64,000 nt of DNA from Klebsiella huaxiensis (GTDB lineage Bacteria; Pseudomonadota; Gammaproteobacteria; Enterobacterales; Enterobacteriaceae). Every line of letters starts with the position of its first letter. Position 1 is the stretch's first letter. The notes below the pieces were generated by a model, which saw only the letters and a program-made list of their open reading frames with translations, ran no database searches and was not told the origin of the DNA. Location: positions 1,116,001 through 1,180,000 of the forward strand of contig NZ_CP036175.1 of the NCBI RefSeq assembly GCF_003261575.2, read 5' to 3'. The position numbers and the translations under genes are program-made. Positions 43,916-52,835 of this stretch are shown one piece after another.

Positions 43916-44454
43916 CTTTAGTCACCGGCGGGGCGCGCAGCGGTAAAAGTCGCCATGCCGAAGCGCTGATCGCCCACTCGCCGCAGGTGCTGTATATCGC
44001 CACGTCACAGATTTTTGATGATGAGATGGCGGCGCGGATCCAGCACCACCGCGACGGCAGGCCTGCGCACTGGCGCACGGCTGAGCGCTGGCAGCAGCTT
44101 GATGAGCTGATAACGCCGGATAACCATCCCGAAGAAGCGATTTTGCTGGAATGCATCACCACCATGGTCACCAATCTACTGTTTGCGCTGGGGGGCGACA
44201 GCTCGCCAGACGGCTGGGATTACGCGGCGATGGAGCGGGCTATTGACGCCGAAATCGCGGTGCTGATTGCCGCCTGTCAGCGCTGCCCGGCTCACGTGGT
44301 GCTGGTAACCAACGAGGTGGGGATGGGGATCGTGCCGGAAAACCGTCTGGCCCGCCATTTCCGCGATATCGCCGGGCGGGTGAATCAGCGCCTTGCGGCG
44401 GCGGCGGATGAGGTCTGGCTGGTGGTGTCGGGCATCGGCGTGAAAATTAAATAA
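43909..44454 (+). CDS. cobU: adenosylcobinamide kinase / guanylyltransferase CobU
   Basis: A 181-residue bifunctional enzyme that phosphorylates adenosylcobinamide and then makes adenosylcobinamide-GDP. P-loop GGARSGKSRHAE at residues ~7-18. His46 in IQHHRDGRPAHW is the residue guanylylated in the Salmonella enzyme. The product should go to CobS, but cobS is not the next gene here. Confidence 0.96.
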   Translation: MLTLVTGGARSGKSRHAEALIAHSPQVLYIATSQIFDDEMAARIQHHRDGRPAHWRTAERWQQLDELITPDNHPEEAILLECITTMVTNLLFALGGDSSPDGWDYAAMERAIDAEIAVLIAACQRCPAHVVLVTNEVGMGIVPENRLARHFRDIAGRVNQRLAAAADEVWLVVSGIGVKIK

Positions 44455-44526
44455 ACAGGCGCTCCGTACCGGGAGTTATTCTTCCTGCTGGCTCTGCCGT
44501 GAGCCAGCCAACATGATGAGAATCCT
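44455..44526 (+). other. cobU-cobT junction lacking cobS
   Basis: These 72 bases stand where cobS (about 740 bp) lies in Salmonella and E. coli. They hold no coding remnant that I can recognise. They do hold an 8-bp hairpin, GCTGGCTC (44487-44494) with GAGCCAGC (44501-44508), without a T run. The reading frames on both sides are intact, so the change was clean. Confidence 0.75.
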
Positions 44527-45582
44527 ATGCAAAGCTTAACCTCTCTACTGGGCGCGATCCCCGCGCTTGATGAAAATGCGATGGCGCGCGCGCAACTTCA
44601 CATTGATGGCCTGCTCAAGCCGCCGGGAAGCCTTGGACGCCTTGAAGACCTTGCCATACAGCTGGCGGGAATGCCTGGTCTTGAAGGCGTCCCGCAGGTG
44701 AAAAAGAAGGCGCTGCTGGTGATGTGTGCCGACCACGGCGTGTGGAACGAAGGAGTTGCTATCTCGCCTAAAGCGGTGACCGCGATTCAGGCGGCGAATA
44801 TGACCCTGGGGAAAACCGGCGTTTGCGTGCTGGCGGCGCAGGCGGGCGCGAAGATGCACGTGATTGACGTCGGGATCGATGCCGAACTTATTCCTGGCGT
44901 TATCAATATGCGCGTGGCGCGCGGCTGCGGCAATATCGCCGTCGGCCCGGCAATGAGCCGTGGTCAGGCCGAAGAGCTGTTGCTGGAGGTGATTCGCTAT
45001 ACCCGTGGGCTGGCGGAAGATGGCGTCACGCTGTTTGGCGTTGGCGAGCTGGGGATGGCGAATACCACCCCGGCGGCGGCGATTGTCAGCGTTCTGACCG
45101 ATAGCGACGCGCAGGAGGTGGTGGGGATTGGCGCCAATCTGCCGTTGGCTAAAATGGGCAATAAAGTGGACGTGGTGCGCAGGGCTATCGCCGTCAACCA
45201 ACCCGATCCGCATGATGGTCTGGACGTGCTGGCGAAGGTGGGCGGTTTTGATTTATTGGGCATGGCGGGCGTGATGCTGGGTGCGGCTTCCTGCGGGTTG
45301 CCGGTGCTGCTCGATGGCTTCCTGTCTTACGCGGCGGCGCTGGCGGCGTGTCGGATTGCGCCGGAAGTGAAACCCTACCTGATACCGTCGCACTATTCGG
45401 CAGAGAAGGGCGCACGCACTGCGCTGATGCATCTGGAGCTGGATCCGTATCTCAATATGGGTATGCGTCTGGGGGAAGGCAGCGGCGCGGCGCTGGCTAT
45501 GCCAATCGTCGAAGCGGCCTGTGCGATGTACCACGATATGGGCATGCTGGCGGCGAGCAATATTGTTTTGCCAAAAGGCTGA
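44527..45582 (+). CDS. cobT: nicotinate-nucleotide:dimethylbenzimidazole phosphoribosyltransferase CobT
   Basis: A 351-residue enzyme that makes alpha-ribazole phosphate, the lower-ligand nucleotide of cobalamin. The catalytic Glu317 is present in MRLGEGSGAALA, and PPGSLGRLE and CADHGVWNEGV are conserved near the N terminus. It is the last gene of the B12 operon and converges on the initiator tRNA genes, which mark the right edge of the block. Confidence 0.96.
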   Translation: MQSLTSLLGAIPALDENAMARAQLHIDGLLKPPGSLGRLEDLAIQLAGMPGLEGVPQVKKKALLVMCADHGVWNEGVAISPKAVTAIQAANMTLGKTGVCVLAAQAGAKMHVIDVGIDAELIPGVINMRVARGCGNIAVGPAMSRGQAEELLLEVIRYTRGLAEDGVTLFGVGELGMANTTPAAAIVSVLTDSDAQEVVGIGANLPLAKMGNKVDVVRRAIAVNQPDPHDGLDVLAKVGGFDLLGMAGVMLGAASCGLPVLLDGFLSYAAALAACRIAPEVKPYLIPSHYSAEKGARTALMHLELDPYLNMGMRLGEGSGAALAMPIVEAACAMYHDMGMLAASNIVLPKG

Positions 45583-45647
45583 GGAGATTTGCGGGGACGG
45601 TGCTAAGCCGTTCCCGTGAAAGGTCTGAGGTTTGCGGAACGCAGAAA

Positions 45648-45672
45648 CAAAAAAACACCCTTGAGGGTGTTT
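45648..45672 (-). terminator. Rho-independent terminator of the initiator tRNA operon
   Basis: On the minus strand the stem AACACCC pairs with GGGTGTT around a 4-nt loop and is followed by a run of seven T, directly after the last tRNA gene. The stem is also flanked on the plus side by TT, so it may weakly stop cobT transcription from the other direction. Confidence 0.85.
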
Positions 45673-45679
45673 ATAATGT

Positions 45680-45756
<77 letters not shown>

Positions 45757-45790
45757 TCACCGTACTGCTTATATTGTATTAAATTTTGAT

Positions 45791-45867
<77 letters not shown>

Positions 45868-45901
45868 TCACCGTACTGCTTGTACTTCATCAAATTTTAA
45901 T

Positions 45902-45978
<77 letters not shown>

Positions 45979-45991
45979 TCCGTGGATGCGC

Positions 45992-46019
45992 ACTATACTC
46001 CGCTAACGTTTTGATGCAA
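45992..46019 (-). promoter_or_regulatory. sigma-70 promoter of the initiator tRNA operon
   Basis: On the minus strand TTGCAT (-35) and TATAGT (-10) are separated by 16 bp and followed by a GC-rich stretch (GCGC) near the expected start site. That discriminator is typical of stable-RNA promoters under stringent control. The position is just upstream of the first tRNA gene. Confidence 0.8.
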
Positions 46020-46189
46020 CCCTTTTTGACATAAATCGTCAATTTTGTAAAAAATGGTGCATACATAAGCACTTCCCGTCTGTTTTTTGCGCAAAACTGC
46101 TTTTGCGGTGCGTAAGCGCATTTCATTAGCCCTGGGGGTTTGTTATCTTCATCACGCACCCGGGCTTAGCAGCATAAAGAAGAGATACC

Positions 46190-47287
46190 ATGAAAGGACG
46201 TTGGGCAAAATACGCAGTAACAGGGGCAATGCTGGCAATGCTGGCCGCCTGTTCCTCAAAACCGACCGATCGCGGTCAGCAGTATAATGAAGGTAAACTC
46301 ACCCAGCCGTTTTCATTGGTTAACCAACCTGATGCGGTAGGCTCGCCGATTAACGCTGGCGATTTCTCCGAACAGGTGAGTCAGATTCGCAGTGCCTCTC
46401 CGCGCCTCTATACCAGCCAGAGCAACGTTTATAATGCGATTCAGGATTGGCTGCGCTCCGGCGGTGATACCCGCACGCTGAGCCAGTTTGGTCTTGATGC
46501 CTGGCAGATGCAGGGCACGGATAACTACGGTAACGTCCAGTTTACCGGCTACTATACGCCGGTGGTGCAGGCGCGCCACACGCGTCAGGGCGAGTTCCAG
46601 TACCCGATTTACCGTATGCCGCCGAAGCGCGGTAAGCTGCCCTCCCGCGCCAGCATTTACGCGGGCGCTCTGAGCGACAACTACATCCTGGCCTACAGCA
46701 ACTCGCTGATGGACAACTTTATCATGGACGTGCAGGGCAGCGGCTATATCGACTTTGGCGACGGCTCGCCGCTGAACTTCTTTAGCTATGCCGGGAAAAA
46801 CGGCTGGTCGTATTACAGCATCGGTAAAGTGCTAATCGATCGCGGCGAAGTGAAGCGTGAAGATATGTCGATGCAGGCGATCCGCGAATGGGGTGAAAAA
46901 CACAGCGAGGCGGAGGTGCGCGAGCTGCTGGAGCAGAACCCGTCGTTCGTCTTCTTTAAGCCCCAGTCTTTCGCGCCGGTGAAAGGCGCCAGCGCGGTGC
47001 CGCTGATTGGCCGCGCGTCGGTGGCTTCTGACCGTTCGATTATTCCTGCGGGAACCACGCTGCTGGCGGAAGTGCCGCTGCTGGATAATAACGGTAAGTT
47101 TAACGGTCAGTACGAGCTGCGCTTAATGGTTGCTCTGGACGTCGGCGGTGCGATTAAGGGCCAGCACTTTGATATTTACCAGGGCATTGGCCCGGATGCT
47201 GGACATCGTGCCGGTTGGTATAACCACTATGGCCGCGTGTGGGTGCTGAAAAACGCGCCGGGCGCGGGTAACGTCTTTAGCGGTTAA
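46190..47287 (+). CDS. mltA: membrane-bound lytic murein transglycosylase A
   Basis: A 365-residue outer-membrane lipoprotein that cleaves peptidoglycan to anhydromuropeptides. The signal peptide ends in the lipobox LAAC (Cys21), giving a mature lipid-anchored protein. The MltA barrel (NVQFTGYYTPVVQARH) and the C-terminal 3D domain with catalytic Asp (AGHRAGWYNHYGRVWVL region) are present. It lies next to the initiator tRNAs, as in E. coli. Confidence 0.96.
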   Translation: MKGRWAKYAVTGAMLAMLAACSSKPTDRGQQYNEGKLTQPFSLVNQPDAVGSPINAGDFSEQVSQIRSASPRLYTSQSNVYNAIQDWLRSGGDTRTLSQFGLDAWQMQGTDNYGNVQFTGYYTPVVQARHTRQGEFQYPIYRMPPKRGKLPSRASIYAGALSDNYILAYSNSLMDNFIMDVQGSGYIDFGDGSPLNFFSYAGKNGWSYYSIGKVLIDRGEVKREDMSMQAIREWGEKHSEAEVRELLEQNPSFVFFKPQSFAPVKGASAVPLIGRASVASDRSIIPAGTTLLAEVPLLDNNGKFNGQYELRLMVALDVGGAIKGQHFDIYQGIGPDAGHRAGWYNHYGRVWVLKNAPGAGNVFSG

Positions 47288-47308
47288 CGCACACCTGGCC
47301 GATATTTT

Positions 47309-47345
47309 GTAGCCCGGGTAAGGCGCTTGCGCCGCGACCCGGGAA
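47309..47345. repeat. REP hairpin between mltA and tcdA
   Basis: GTAGCCCGGGTAAGGCGC followed by a short loop and GCGCC-GACCCGGG forms a REP-type palindrome in the 80-bp gap between the two genes. It ends about 20 nt before the tcdA start. Confidence 0.75.
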
Positions 47346-47367
47346 TGCCCACTTATTCTGAGGTTCT

Positions 47368-48177
47368 ATGTCTGTTGTAATCAGCGATGCCTGGCGCCAG
47401 CGTTTTGGCGGCACGGCGCGTTTATATGGTGAAAAGGCGCTGCAATGTTTTGCCGACGCACATGTCTGCGTGGTCGGCATCGGCGGCGTAGGTTCCTGGG
47501 CGGCCGAAGCGCTGGCGAGAACCGGGATTGGCGCGATCACCCTTATCGATATGGATGATGTCTGCGTGACCAACACCAATCGCCAGGTTCACGCGCTCGG
47601 CGGCAACGTCGGGCTGGCGAAAGCCGAGGTGATGGCAGAGCGCATTCGCCTGATCAATCCTGAGTGTCGGGTGACGGTGGTGGATGATTTTGTGACCCCG
47701 GAAAACGTCGCTGAGTATCTGGGTGTGGGTTTCAGCTACGTGATTGACGCTATCGACAGCGTGCGCCCGAAAGCGGCGCTAATCGCTTATTGTCGGCGTA
47801 ATAAGGTGCCGCTGGTGACCACCGGTGGTGCGGGCGGGCAAATCGACCCGACGCAAATTCAGGTCGCGGATCTGGCGAAAACTATCCAGGATCCGCTGGC
47901 GGCAAAGCTGCGCGAGCGCCTGAAGAGCCAGTTCGGGGTAGTGAAGAATAGTAAAGGTAAACTCGGCGTGGATTGCGTTTTTTCCACCGAGGCGCTGGTT
48001 TATCCGCAGGCAGACGGCAGCGTATGTGCGATGAAAAGCACCGCTGAGGGTCCGAAACGGATGGATTGCGCATCTGGATTTGGCGCGGCGACGATGGTGA
48101 CCGCAACCTTTGGTTTTGTCGCTGTCTCTCATGCGCTGAAGAAAATGCTGGCGAAGGCGGCGCGGCAGACAGCGTAG
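47368..48177 (+). CDS. tcdA: tRNA threonylcarbamoyladenosine dehydratase TcdA
   Basis: A 269-residue E1-like (ThiF/MoeB family) enzyme that uses ATP to cyclise the t6A modification at tRNA position 37 to ct6A. The adenylation loop VVGIGGVGSWAAEALARTGIG is at residues ~32-52, followed by DMDDVCVTNTNRQ. Activation needs CsdE, encoded by the convergent gene downstream. Also called csdL or ygdL. Confidence 0.95.
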   Translation: MSVVISDAWRQRFGGTARLYGEKALQCFADAHVCVVGIGGVGSWAAEALARTGIGAITLIDMDDVCVTNTNRQVHALGGNVGLAKAEVMAERIRLINPECRVTVVDDFVTPENVAEYLGVGFSYVIDAIDSVRPKAALIAYCRRNKVPLVTTGGAGGQIDPTQIQVADLAKTIQDPLAAKLRERLKSQFGVVKNSKGKLGVDCVFSTEALVYPQADGSVCAMKSTAEGPKRMDCASGFGAATMVTATFGFVAVSHALKKMLAKAARQTA

Positions 48178-48179
48178 AT

Positions 48180-48268
48180 TCCCGGAGGCGGTGCTGCGCA
48201 CCTGTCCGGGCTACAAAACCGCACCAACCCGTAGCCCGGGCAAGGCGCGTCAAGCGCCGCCCCCGGGG
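48180..48268. repeat. paired REP elements between convergent tcdA and csdE
   Basis: An inverted pair: CCCGGAGGCGGTGCTGCGCACC-TGTCCGGGCTAC and GTAGCCCGGGCAAGGCGC with GCGCCGCCCCCGGGG. It sits in the 96-bp gap between the two 3' ends and probably forms strong hairpins in both transcripts. Confidence 0.78.
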
Positions 48269-48273
48269 TGAGC

Positions 48274-48705
48274 TTAAGTCTCGCGGGCGGCGGTGAGAAC
48301 AGCTTCGCTCAGCGCATTTAATCCCTGGCTGCGCGAGGCGCTCAGCTGGCCACGAAGCCCTAACTCATCAAACAGCGCCAGCGGATCGCTTGCCAGCAGC
48401 TCGCCAGCTCCTTTCCCTTCAATGGCGGTCAATAGCACCGCCAGCATGCCGCGCACGATGCGGCCTTCGCTATCGCCGTAGAAATGCAGTTTGCCCTCGG
48501 CATCAATGAAATAGCCCAGCCAGACGCGGTTTTCACACCCGGCAATCTCTTTCGCCTGTGCTTTCAGGTCATCAGGCAGCGCAGGAAGCTGCTTACCCAA
48601 TAAAATCAGCTGGCGATATTTATCTTCCCACTGGCTGAGCGGGGTAAAGGTCTGACGTAAGGCCTCTTCGGTGATGCGGGTACCAAAAGGGTGAGAAGTC
48701 GTCAT
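48274..48705 (-). CDS. csdE: sulfur acceptor protein CsdE
   Basis: A 143-residue SufE-family protein that accepts persulfide sulfur from CsdA and assists TcdA. The acceptor Cys is in the loop EIAGCENRVWLGY near residue 60. It shares one base with the csdA stop. Confidence 0.95.
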   Translation of the reverse strand: MTTSHPFGTRITEEALRQTFTPLSQWEDKYRQLILLGKQLPALPDDLKAQAKEIAGCENRVWLGYFIDAEGKLHFYGDSEGRIVRGMLAVLLTAIEGKGAGELLASDPLALFDELGLRGQLSASRSQGLNALSEAVLTAARET

Positions 48706-49910
48706 TATTCCACCAGTATTTGCAGAGCGCGGTCAACGGCGTGCACCAGCGCGTAAACATCGTCTTGCGTATTATAAGGTGCGAACGAGGCTCGCAGGGT
48801 ACCGCTGACGCCAAGCGCCGCCAGTAGCGGCTGGGCGCAGTGCTGACCAGCGCGCAGCGCGATGCCCGATTCCGCCAGCAGCGTCACCATATCGCTATGG
48901 TGAACACCGGCAAAATCAAACGCCAGCAGACTGGAGTCCTGGCAGCGGAAAGACCGAAAGCCCGGGCGTTTCGCCAGTTCGTCTTCTGCCAGCGTCGCCA
49001 GACTACGGCTCCAGTTTTCCGCCTGCGCGATATCCGTCTCTTCCAGCCACTCCAGCGCCGCGCTCAGGCCAATCACTCCGGCAATATTTGGCGTTCCGGC
49101 TTCGAAGCGATAAGGCGCAGGCTGGATTTTGAAGCCGTCGAAGGTGACTTCAGTAATCATTTTCCCGCCGCCGAGCCAGGGCGACATCTCTGCCAGCAGC
49201 TCGCTTTTGCCATACAGCGCGCCGATGCCGGTTGGCCCGTAAAGCTTATGACCCGAGAAGGCATAAAAGTCGATATCCAGCGCCTGCACGTCCGCCGGGA
49301 AATGCACCGCGCCCTGCGCACCGTCCACCATCACTACCATATTGGCAGCGTGGGCCAGACCAATCGCCAACGCCAGATCCGGACAGCCGCCGGTGACGTT
49401 GGACATCTGGCCGATAGCCAGCACCCGGCTACGTGGGGTGATGAGCGTGCCCAGAGCAGCTACGTCCGGCAGGTGATTGCTAGCCAGTGGCAGCTTCACT
49501 ACCCGCGCGCCGGTTTGCTCTGCGACCATCAGCCACGGAACCAGATTGGCGTGATGCTCCGCTTCGCTGACGATAATTTCATCGCCCGGCTTCAGGCGCG
49601 GACGGACGTAGCTCTGCGCCACCATATTGATGGCCTCAGTGGTGCCGCGCGTCCAGACGATATCTTTGCCGGAAGGGGCGTTAAGCAACGCCGCCACGCG
49701 CTCGCGTGCGTCTTCATAGCGTTCGGTTAAGCGCTGAGCCGCAGCGAACTGGCTTCGGTGGACGTTACCCGCGCTGAGGCGATAAAACTGGTCGCTGGCC
49801 TCGATCACCGCCAGCGGCTTAAGCGCCGTTGCTGCGCTATCAAGATAGACGCCAGCATCGGCCAGCGCCGGAAACTGGGCGCGAAATTGGACGGGGTTGA
49901 ATGCGTTCAT
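48705..49910 (-). CDS. csdA: cysteine desulfurase CsdA
   Basis: A 401-residue group II cysteine desulfurase, PLP-dependent, which releases sulfur from cysteine. The PLP lysine is in FSGHKLYGPTGIGALYG near residue 220 and the persulfide Cys in ALRAGQHCAQPLL near residue 358. I chose the ATG at 49910 (GAGGAATT upstream), which gives the E. coli length. The longer reading adds 15 codons without support. Confidence 0.96.
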   Translation of the reverse strand: MNAFNPVQFRAQFPALADAGVYLDSAATALKPLAVIEASDQFYRLSAGNVHRSQFAAAQRLTERYEDARERVAALLNAPSGKDIVWTRGTTEAINMVAQSYVRPRLKPGDEIIVSEAEHHANLVPWLMVAEQTGARVVKLPLASNHLPDVAALGTLITPRSRVLAIGQMSNVTGGCPDLALAIGLAHAANMVVMVDGAQGAVHFPADVQALDIDFYAFSGHKLYGPTGIGALYGKSELLAEMSPWLGGGKMITEVTFDGFKIQPAPYRFEAGTPNIAGVIGLSAALEWLEETDIAQAENWSRSLATLAEDELAKRPGFRSFRCQDSSLLAFDFAGVHHSDMVTLLAESGIALRAGQHCAQPLLAALGVSGTLRASFAPYNTQDDVYALVHAVDRALQILVE

Positions 49911-50006
49911 GGAATTCCTCGTGTCGATACCAGGATCGTCGCGCACTTTCCCCATAAGGGCAAGGCTGGTAAGAGGGGGACAAAGATAGTGTGGTGATGT
50001 TTGGGC

Positions 50007-50219
50007 AAAAAAAAAAAAGCACCGCGCATTGCGGTGCTACATTAAATCACTATGGACAGACAGGGTAAATGTACAGGAAGTGAAAAAGGGGTAGCTTAGC
50101 TACCATGGTCCGCACACACAGACCAATTGCAAACACAACAACACAACATCACAACCGTAAGCCAAAAGCTTGTTGGAACACGCATTCCAAAAAAAGCTCT
50201 TCGTTCCGGCTCAGGAAGT
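50007..50219 (-). ncRNA. gcvB: GcvB small regulatory RNA
   Basis: About 205 nt, divergent from gcvA as in E. coli. The 5' end ACTTCCTGAGCCGGAACG, the GU-rich target-binding region (TGTGATGTTGTGTTGTTGTG), the second seed ACTTCCTGTACATTTACCC and the terminator GCACCGC..GCGGTGC with 12 T are all present. It represses many amino-acid and peptide transport mRNAs with Hfq. The 5' stem-loop differs from E. coli in its arms but remains paired. Confidence 0.95.
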
Positions 50220-50348
50220 GCCGCCACTATAGGTATTTGCTGGTAGAACCTCAACGGACAAATTATAATGGCTCAGATAAAAAAAACTAATAGGTTAACT
50301 GTTGTTTCCTGTTTGTTAAATTGCCTTAACATCTAAGCCAGAATAACT

Positions 50349-51266
50349 ATGTCAAAGCGTTTGCCACCTCTGAATGCATTACGTGTTTTTGATGCAGCCG
50401 CACGTCATCTCAGCTTCACTCGCGCCGCCGATGAGCTTTTTGTGACCCAGGCCGCAGTCAGCCACCAAATCAAGTCCCTGGAGGATTTCCTCGGCCTCAA
50501 GCTGTTCCGTCGACGCAATCGTTCTCTTCTTTTGACGGAAGAGGGACAGAGCTATTTTCAGGATATTAAAGAGATTTTTTCCCAGCTCACCGAGGCGACC
50601 CGCAAGCTTCAGGCTCGAAGTGCAAAAGGGGCGTTGACCGTCAGTATGCTGCCCAGTTTTGCCATACAGTGGCTGGTGCCGAGACTCACAAGCTTTAACT
50701 CAGCTTATCCGGGAATCGATGTCAGAATCCAGGCGGTAGACCGTCAGGAAGACAAGCTGGCGGATGATGTTGACGTGGCGATTTTTTATGGTCGCGGCAA
50801 CTGGCCGGGGCTGCGCGTTGAAAAATTATACGCCGAATATCTGCTCCCGGTTTGCTCGCCATTGTTGCTTACCGGTGACAAAGCGTTGAAAACACCTGCC
50901 GATCTGGCGCAACATACGCTGTTACACGATGCTTCCCGTCGCGACTGGCAAACTTATACCCGCCAGTTGGGTCTAAACCATATTAATGTGCAACAGGGAC
51001 CGATTTTTAGCCACAGCGCAATGGTGCTGCAGGCCGCAATCCATGGACAAGGTGTCGCTCTGGCCAACAACGTGATGGCGCAGTCCGAGATTGAGGCAGG
51101 CCGTTTGGTCTGCCCGTTTAATGATGTTCTGGTCAGCAAGAATGCGTTTTATCTCGTTTGTCATGACAGTCAGGCTGAACTGGGTAAAATAGCCGCCTTC
51201 CGCCAGTGGATTCTGGCCAAAGCGGCTAATGAACAAGAAAAATTTCGCTTTCGTTACGAACAATAA
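50349..51266 (+). CDS. gcvA: glycine cleavage system transcriptional regulator GcvA
   Basis: A 305-residue LysR-type regulator. N-terminal helix-turn-helix SFTRAADELFVTQAAVSHQIKS-like region (residues ~20-45) and a C-terminal substrate-binding-like effector domain. It activates the gcv operon with glycine, represses it with purines via GcvR, and activates gcvB. The 129-bp gap to gcvB should hold both promoters. Confidence 0.96.
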   Translation: MSKRLPPLNALRVFDAAARHLSFTRAADELFVTQAAVSHQIKSLEDFLGLKLFRRRNRSLLLTEEGQSYFQDIKEIFSQLTEATRKLQARSAKGALTVSMLPSFAIQWLVPRLTSFNSAYPGIDVRIQAVDRQEDKLADDVDVAIFYGRGNWPGLRVEKLYAEYLLPVCSPLLLTGDKALKTPADLAQHTLLHDASRRDWQTYTRQLGLNHINVQQGPIFSHSAMVLQAAIHGQGVALANNVMAQSEIEAGRLVCPFNDVLVSKNAFYLVCHDSQAELGKIAAFRQWILAKAANEQEKFRFRYEQ

Positions 51267-51285
51267 ATCATTGTAGGGTAATCAC

Positions 51286-51681
51286 ATGACCAGCCGTTTT
51301 ATGCTGATATTCGCCGCGATAAGCGGTTTTATCTTTGTGGCTCTGGGCGCTTTTGGTGCGCATGTTTTAAGTAAAACGATGGGCGTTGTGGAAATGGGCT
51401 GGATCCATACCGGCCTGCAATATCAGGCTTTCCACACGCTGGCAATTTTTGGTCTGGCGGTGGCGATGCAGCGCCGTATCAGCATCTGGTTTTACTGGAG
51501 TAGCGTGTTTATGGCGCTCGGTACCGTTCTTTTTAGCGGCAGTCTGTACTGTCTGGCGTTGTCGCATTTACGCCTGTGGGCGTTCGTTACGCCGGTGGGA
51601 GGCGTCTGCTTCCTCGCCGGTTGGGTATTAATGTTAATTGGTGCAATTCGTCTGAAACGTAAGGGCGTTGTTCATGAATAA
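51286..51681 (+). CDS. ygdD: DUF423 inner-membrane protein YgdD
   Basis: A 131-residue protein with four predicted membrane helices and the DUF423 signature GAFGAHVLSKTM near the N terminus. Function is unknown. It overlaps rlmM by 8 nt and is probably co-transcribed with it, as in E. coli. Confidence 0.93.
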   Translation: MTSRFMLIFAAISGFIFVALGAFGAHVLSKTMGVVEMGWIHTGLQYQAFHTLAIFGLAVAMQRRISIWFYWSSVFMALGTVLFSGSLYCLALSHLRLWAFVTPVGGVCFLAGWVLMLIGAIRLKRKGVVHE

Positions 51682-52774
51682 AGTTGTCCTCTATTGTCGC
51701 CCTGGGTTTGAGAAAGAGTGCGCAGCAGAAATTACCGATAAGGCTGGCCGCCTTGAGGTATTTGGTTTTGCCCGAGTCAAAGACGACTCCGGCTATGTGA
51801 TTTTTGAGTGCTATCAGGCCGAAGACGGCGAAAAGCTGGTGCGTGAATTGCCGTTCAGTTCGCTGGTGTTTGCTCGTCAGATGTTTGTTGTCAGCGAGCT
51901 GCTGCGCGACCTGCCGCCGGAAGACAGGATCACCCCGATTGTCGGGATGCTGCAGGGCGTGGTCGAAAAAGGCGGCGAGCTGCGCGTTGAGGTCGCTGAT
52001 ACCAACGAAAGCAAAGAGCTGATGAAGTTCTGCCGTAAGTTTACGGTACCGCTGCGTGCGGCGCTGCGCGAGGCGGGGGTGTTGACCAACTATGAAACGC
52101 CGAAACGTCCGGTGGTGCATGTGTTCTTTATCGCCCCCGGCTGCTGCTATACCGGCTATTCGTTGTCCAATAACAACTCGCCGTTCTATATGGGTATTCC
52201 GCGACTTAAGTTTCCATCCGATGCGCCAAGCCGCTCAACCCTTAAGCTGGAAGAAGCGTTTCACGTTTTTATTCCGGCGGATGAGTGGGATGAGCGCCTG
52301 GCGAACGGCATGTACGCGGTAGACCTCGGGGCTTGCCCCGGCGGTTGGACCTATCAGCTGGTCAAACGAAATATGTGGGTTTCCTCGGTGGATAACGGTC
52401 CGATGGCGCAGAGCCTGATGGACACCGGGCAGGTCACATGGCTGCGTGAGGATGGCTTCAAGTATCGCCCAACGCGCAACAACATCTCCTGGATGGTGTG
52501 CGATATGGTAGAAAAACCGGCGAAAGTGGCGGCGCTGATGGCGCAGTGGCTGGTGAACGGCTGGTGTCGTGAAACCATCTTTAACCTTAAACTGCCGATG
52601 AAAAAACGCTATGAAGAGCTATCGCGCAACCTGGCTTATATCCAGGAGCAACTGGACGAGCACGGTATTAACGCGCAAATCCAGGCGCGCCAGCTGTATC
52701 ACGATCGCGAAGAAGTGACCGTTCATGTGCGCCGCCTGTGGGCTGCTGTCGGTGGTCGTCGCGACGAACGCTAG
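51674..52774 (+). CDS. rlmM: 23S rRNA 2'-O-ribose C2498 methyltransferase RlmM
   Basis: A 366-residue SAM-dependent enzyme that methylates the ribose of C2498 in 23S rRNA. An N-terminal THUMP-like region is followed by the Rossmann domain with AVDLGACPGGWTYQLV near residue 220. Start at the ATG at 51674 (MNKVVLYCRPGF), which gives the E. coli length; an upstream TTG is in frame but unlikely. Confidence 0.96.
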   Translation: MNKVVLYCRPGFEKECAAEITDKAGRLEVFGFARVKDDSGYVIFECYQAEDGEKLVRELPFSSLVFARQMFVVSELLRDLPPEDRITPIVGMLQGVVEKGGELRVEVADTNESKELMKFCRKFTVPLRAALREAGVLTNYETPKRPVVHVFFIAPGCCYTGYSLSNNNSPFYMGIPRLKFPSDAPSRSTLKLEEAFHVFIPADEWDERLANGMYAVDLGACPGGWTYQLVKRNMWVSSVDNGPMAQSLMDTGQVTWLREDGFKYRPTRNNISWMVCDMVEKPAKVAALMAQWLVNGWCRETIFNLKLPMKKRYEELSRNLAYIQEQLDEHGINAQIQARQLYHDREEVTVHVRRLWAAVGGRRDER

Positions 52775-52784
52775 TTTTGTCGAT

Positions 52785-52829
52785 TTTGCAGGCCGGATAA
52801 AGCGTTAAGCTATTATCCGGCGCTGCAAA
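52785..52829. terminator. REP-like hairpin between convergent rlmM and fucR
   Basis: TTTGCAGGCCGGATAA pairs with TTATCCGGCGCTGCAAA around a short loop. It stands in the 61-bp gap between two converging genes and lacks a long T run. It is probably a REP element that protects or ends both messages. Confidence 0.65.
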
Positions 52830-52835
52830 TAGCTG

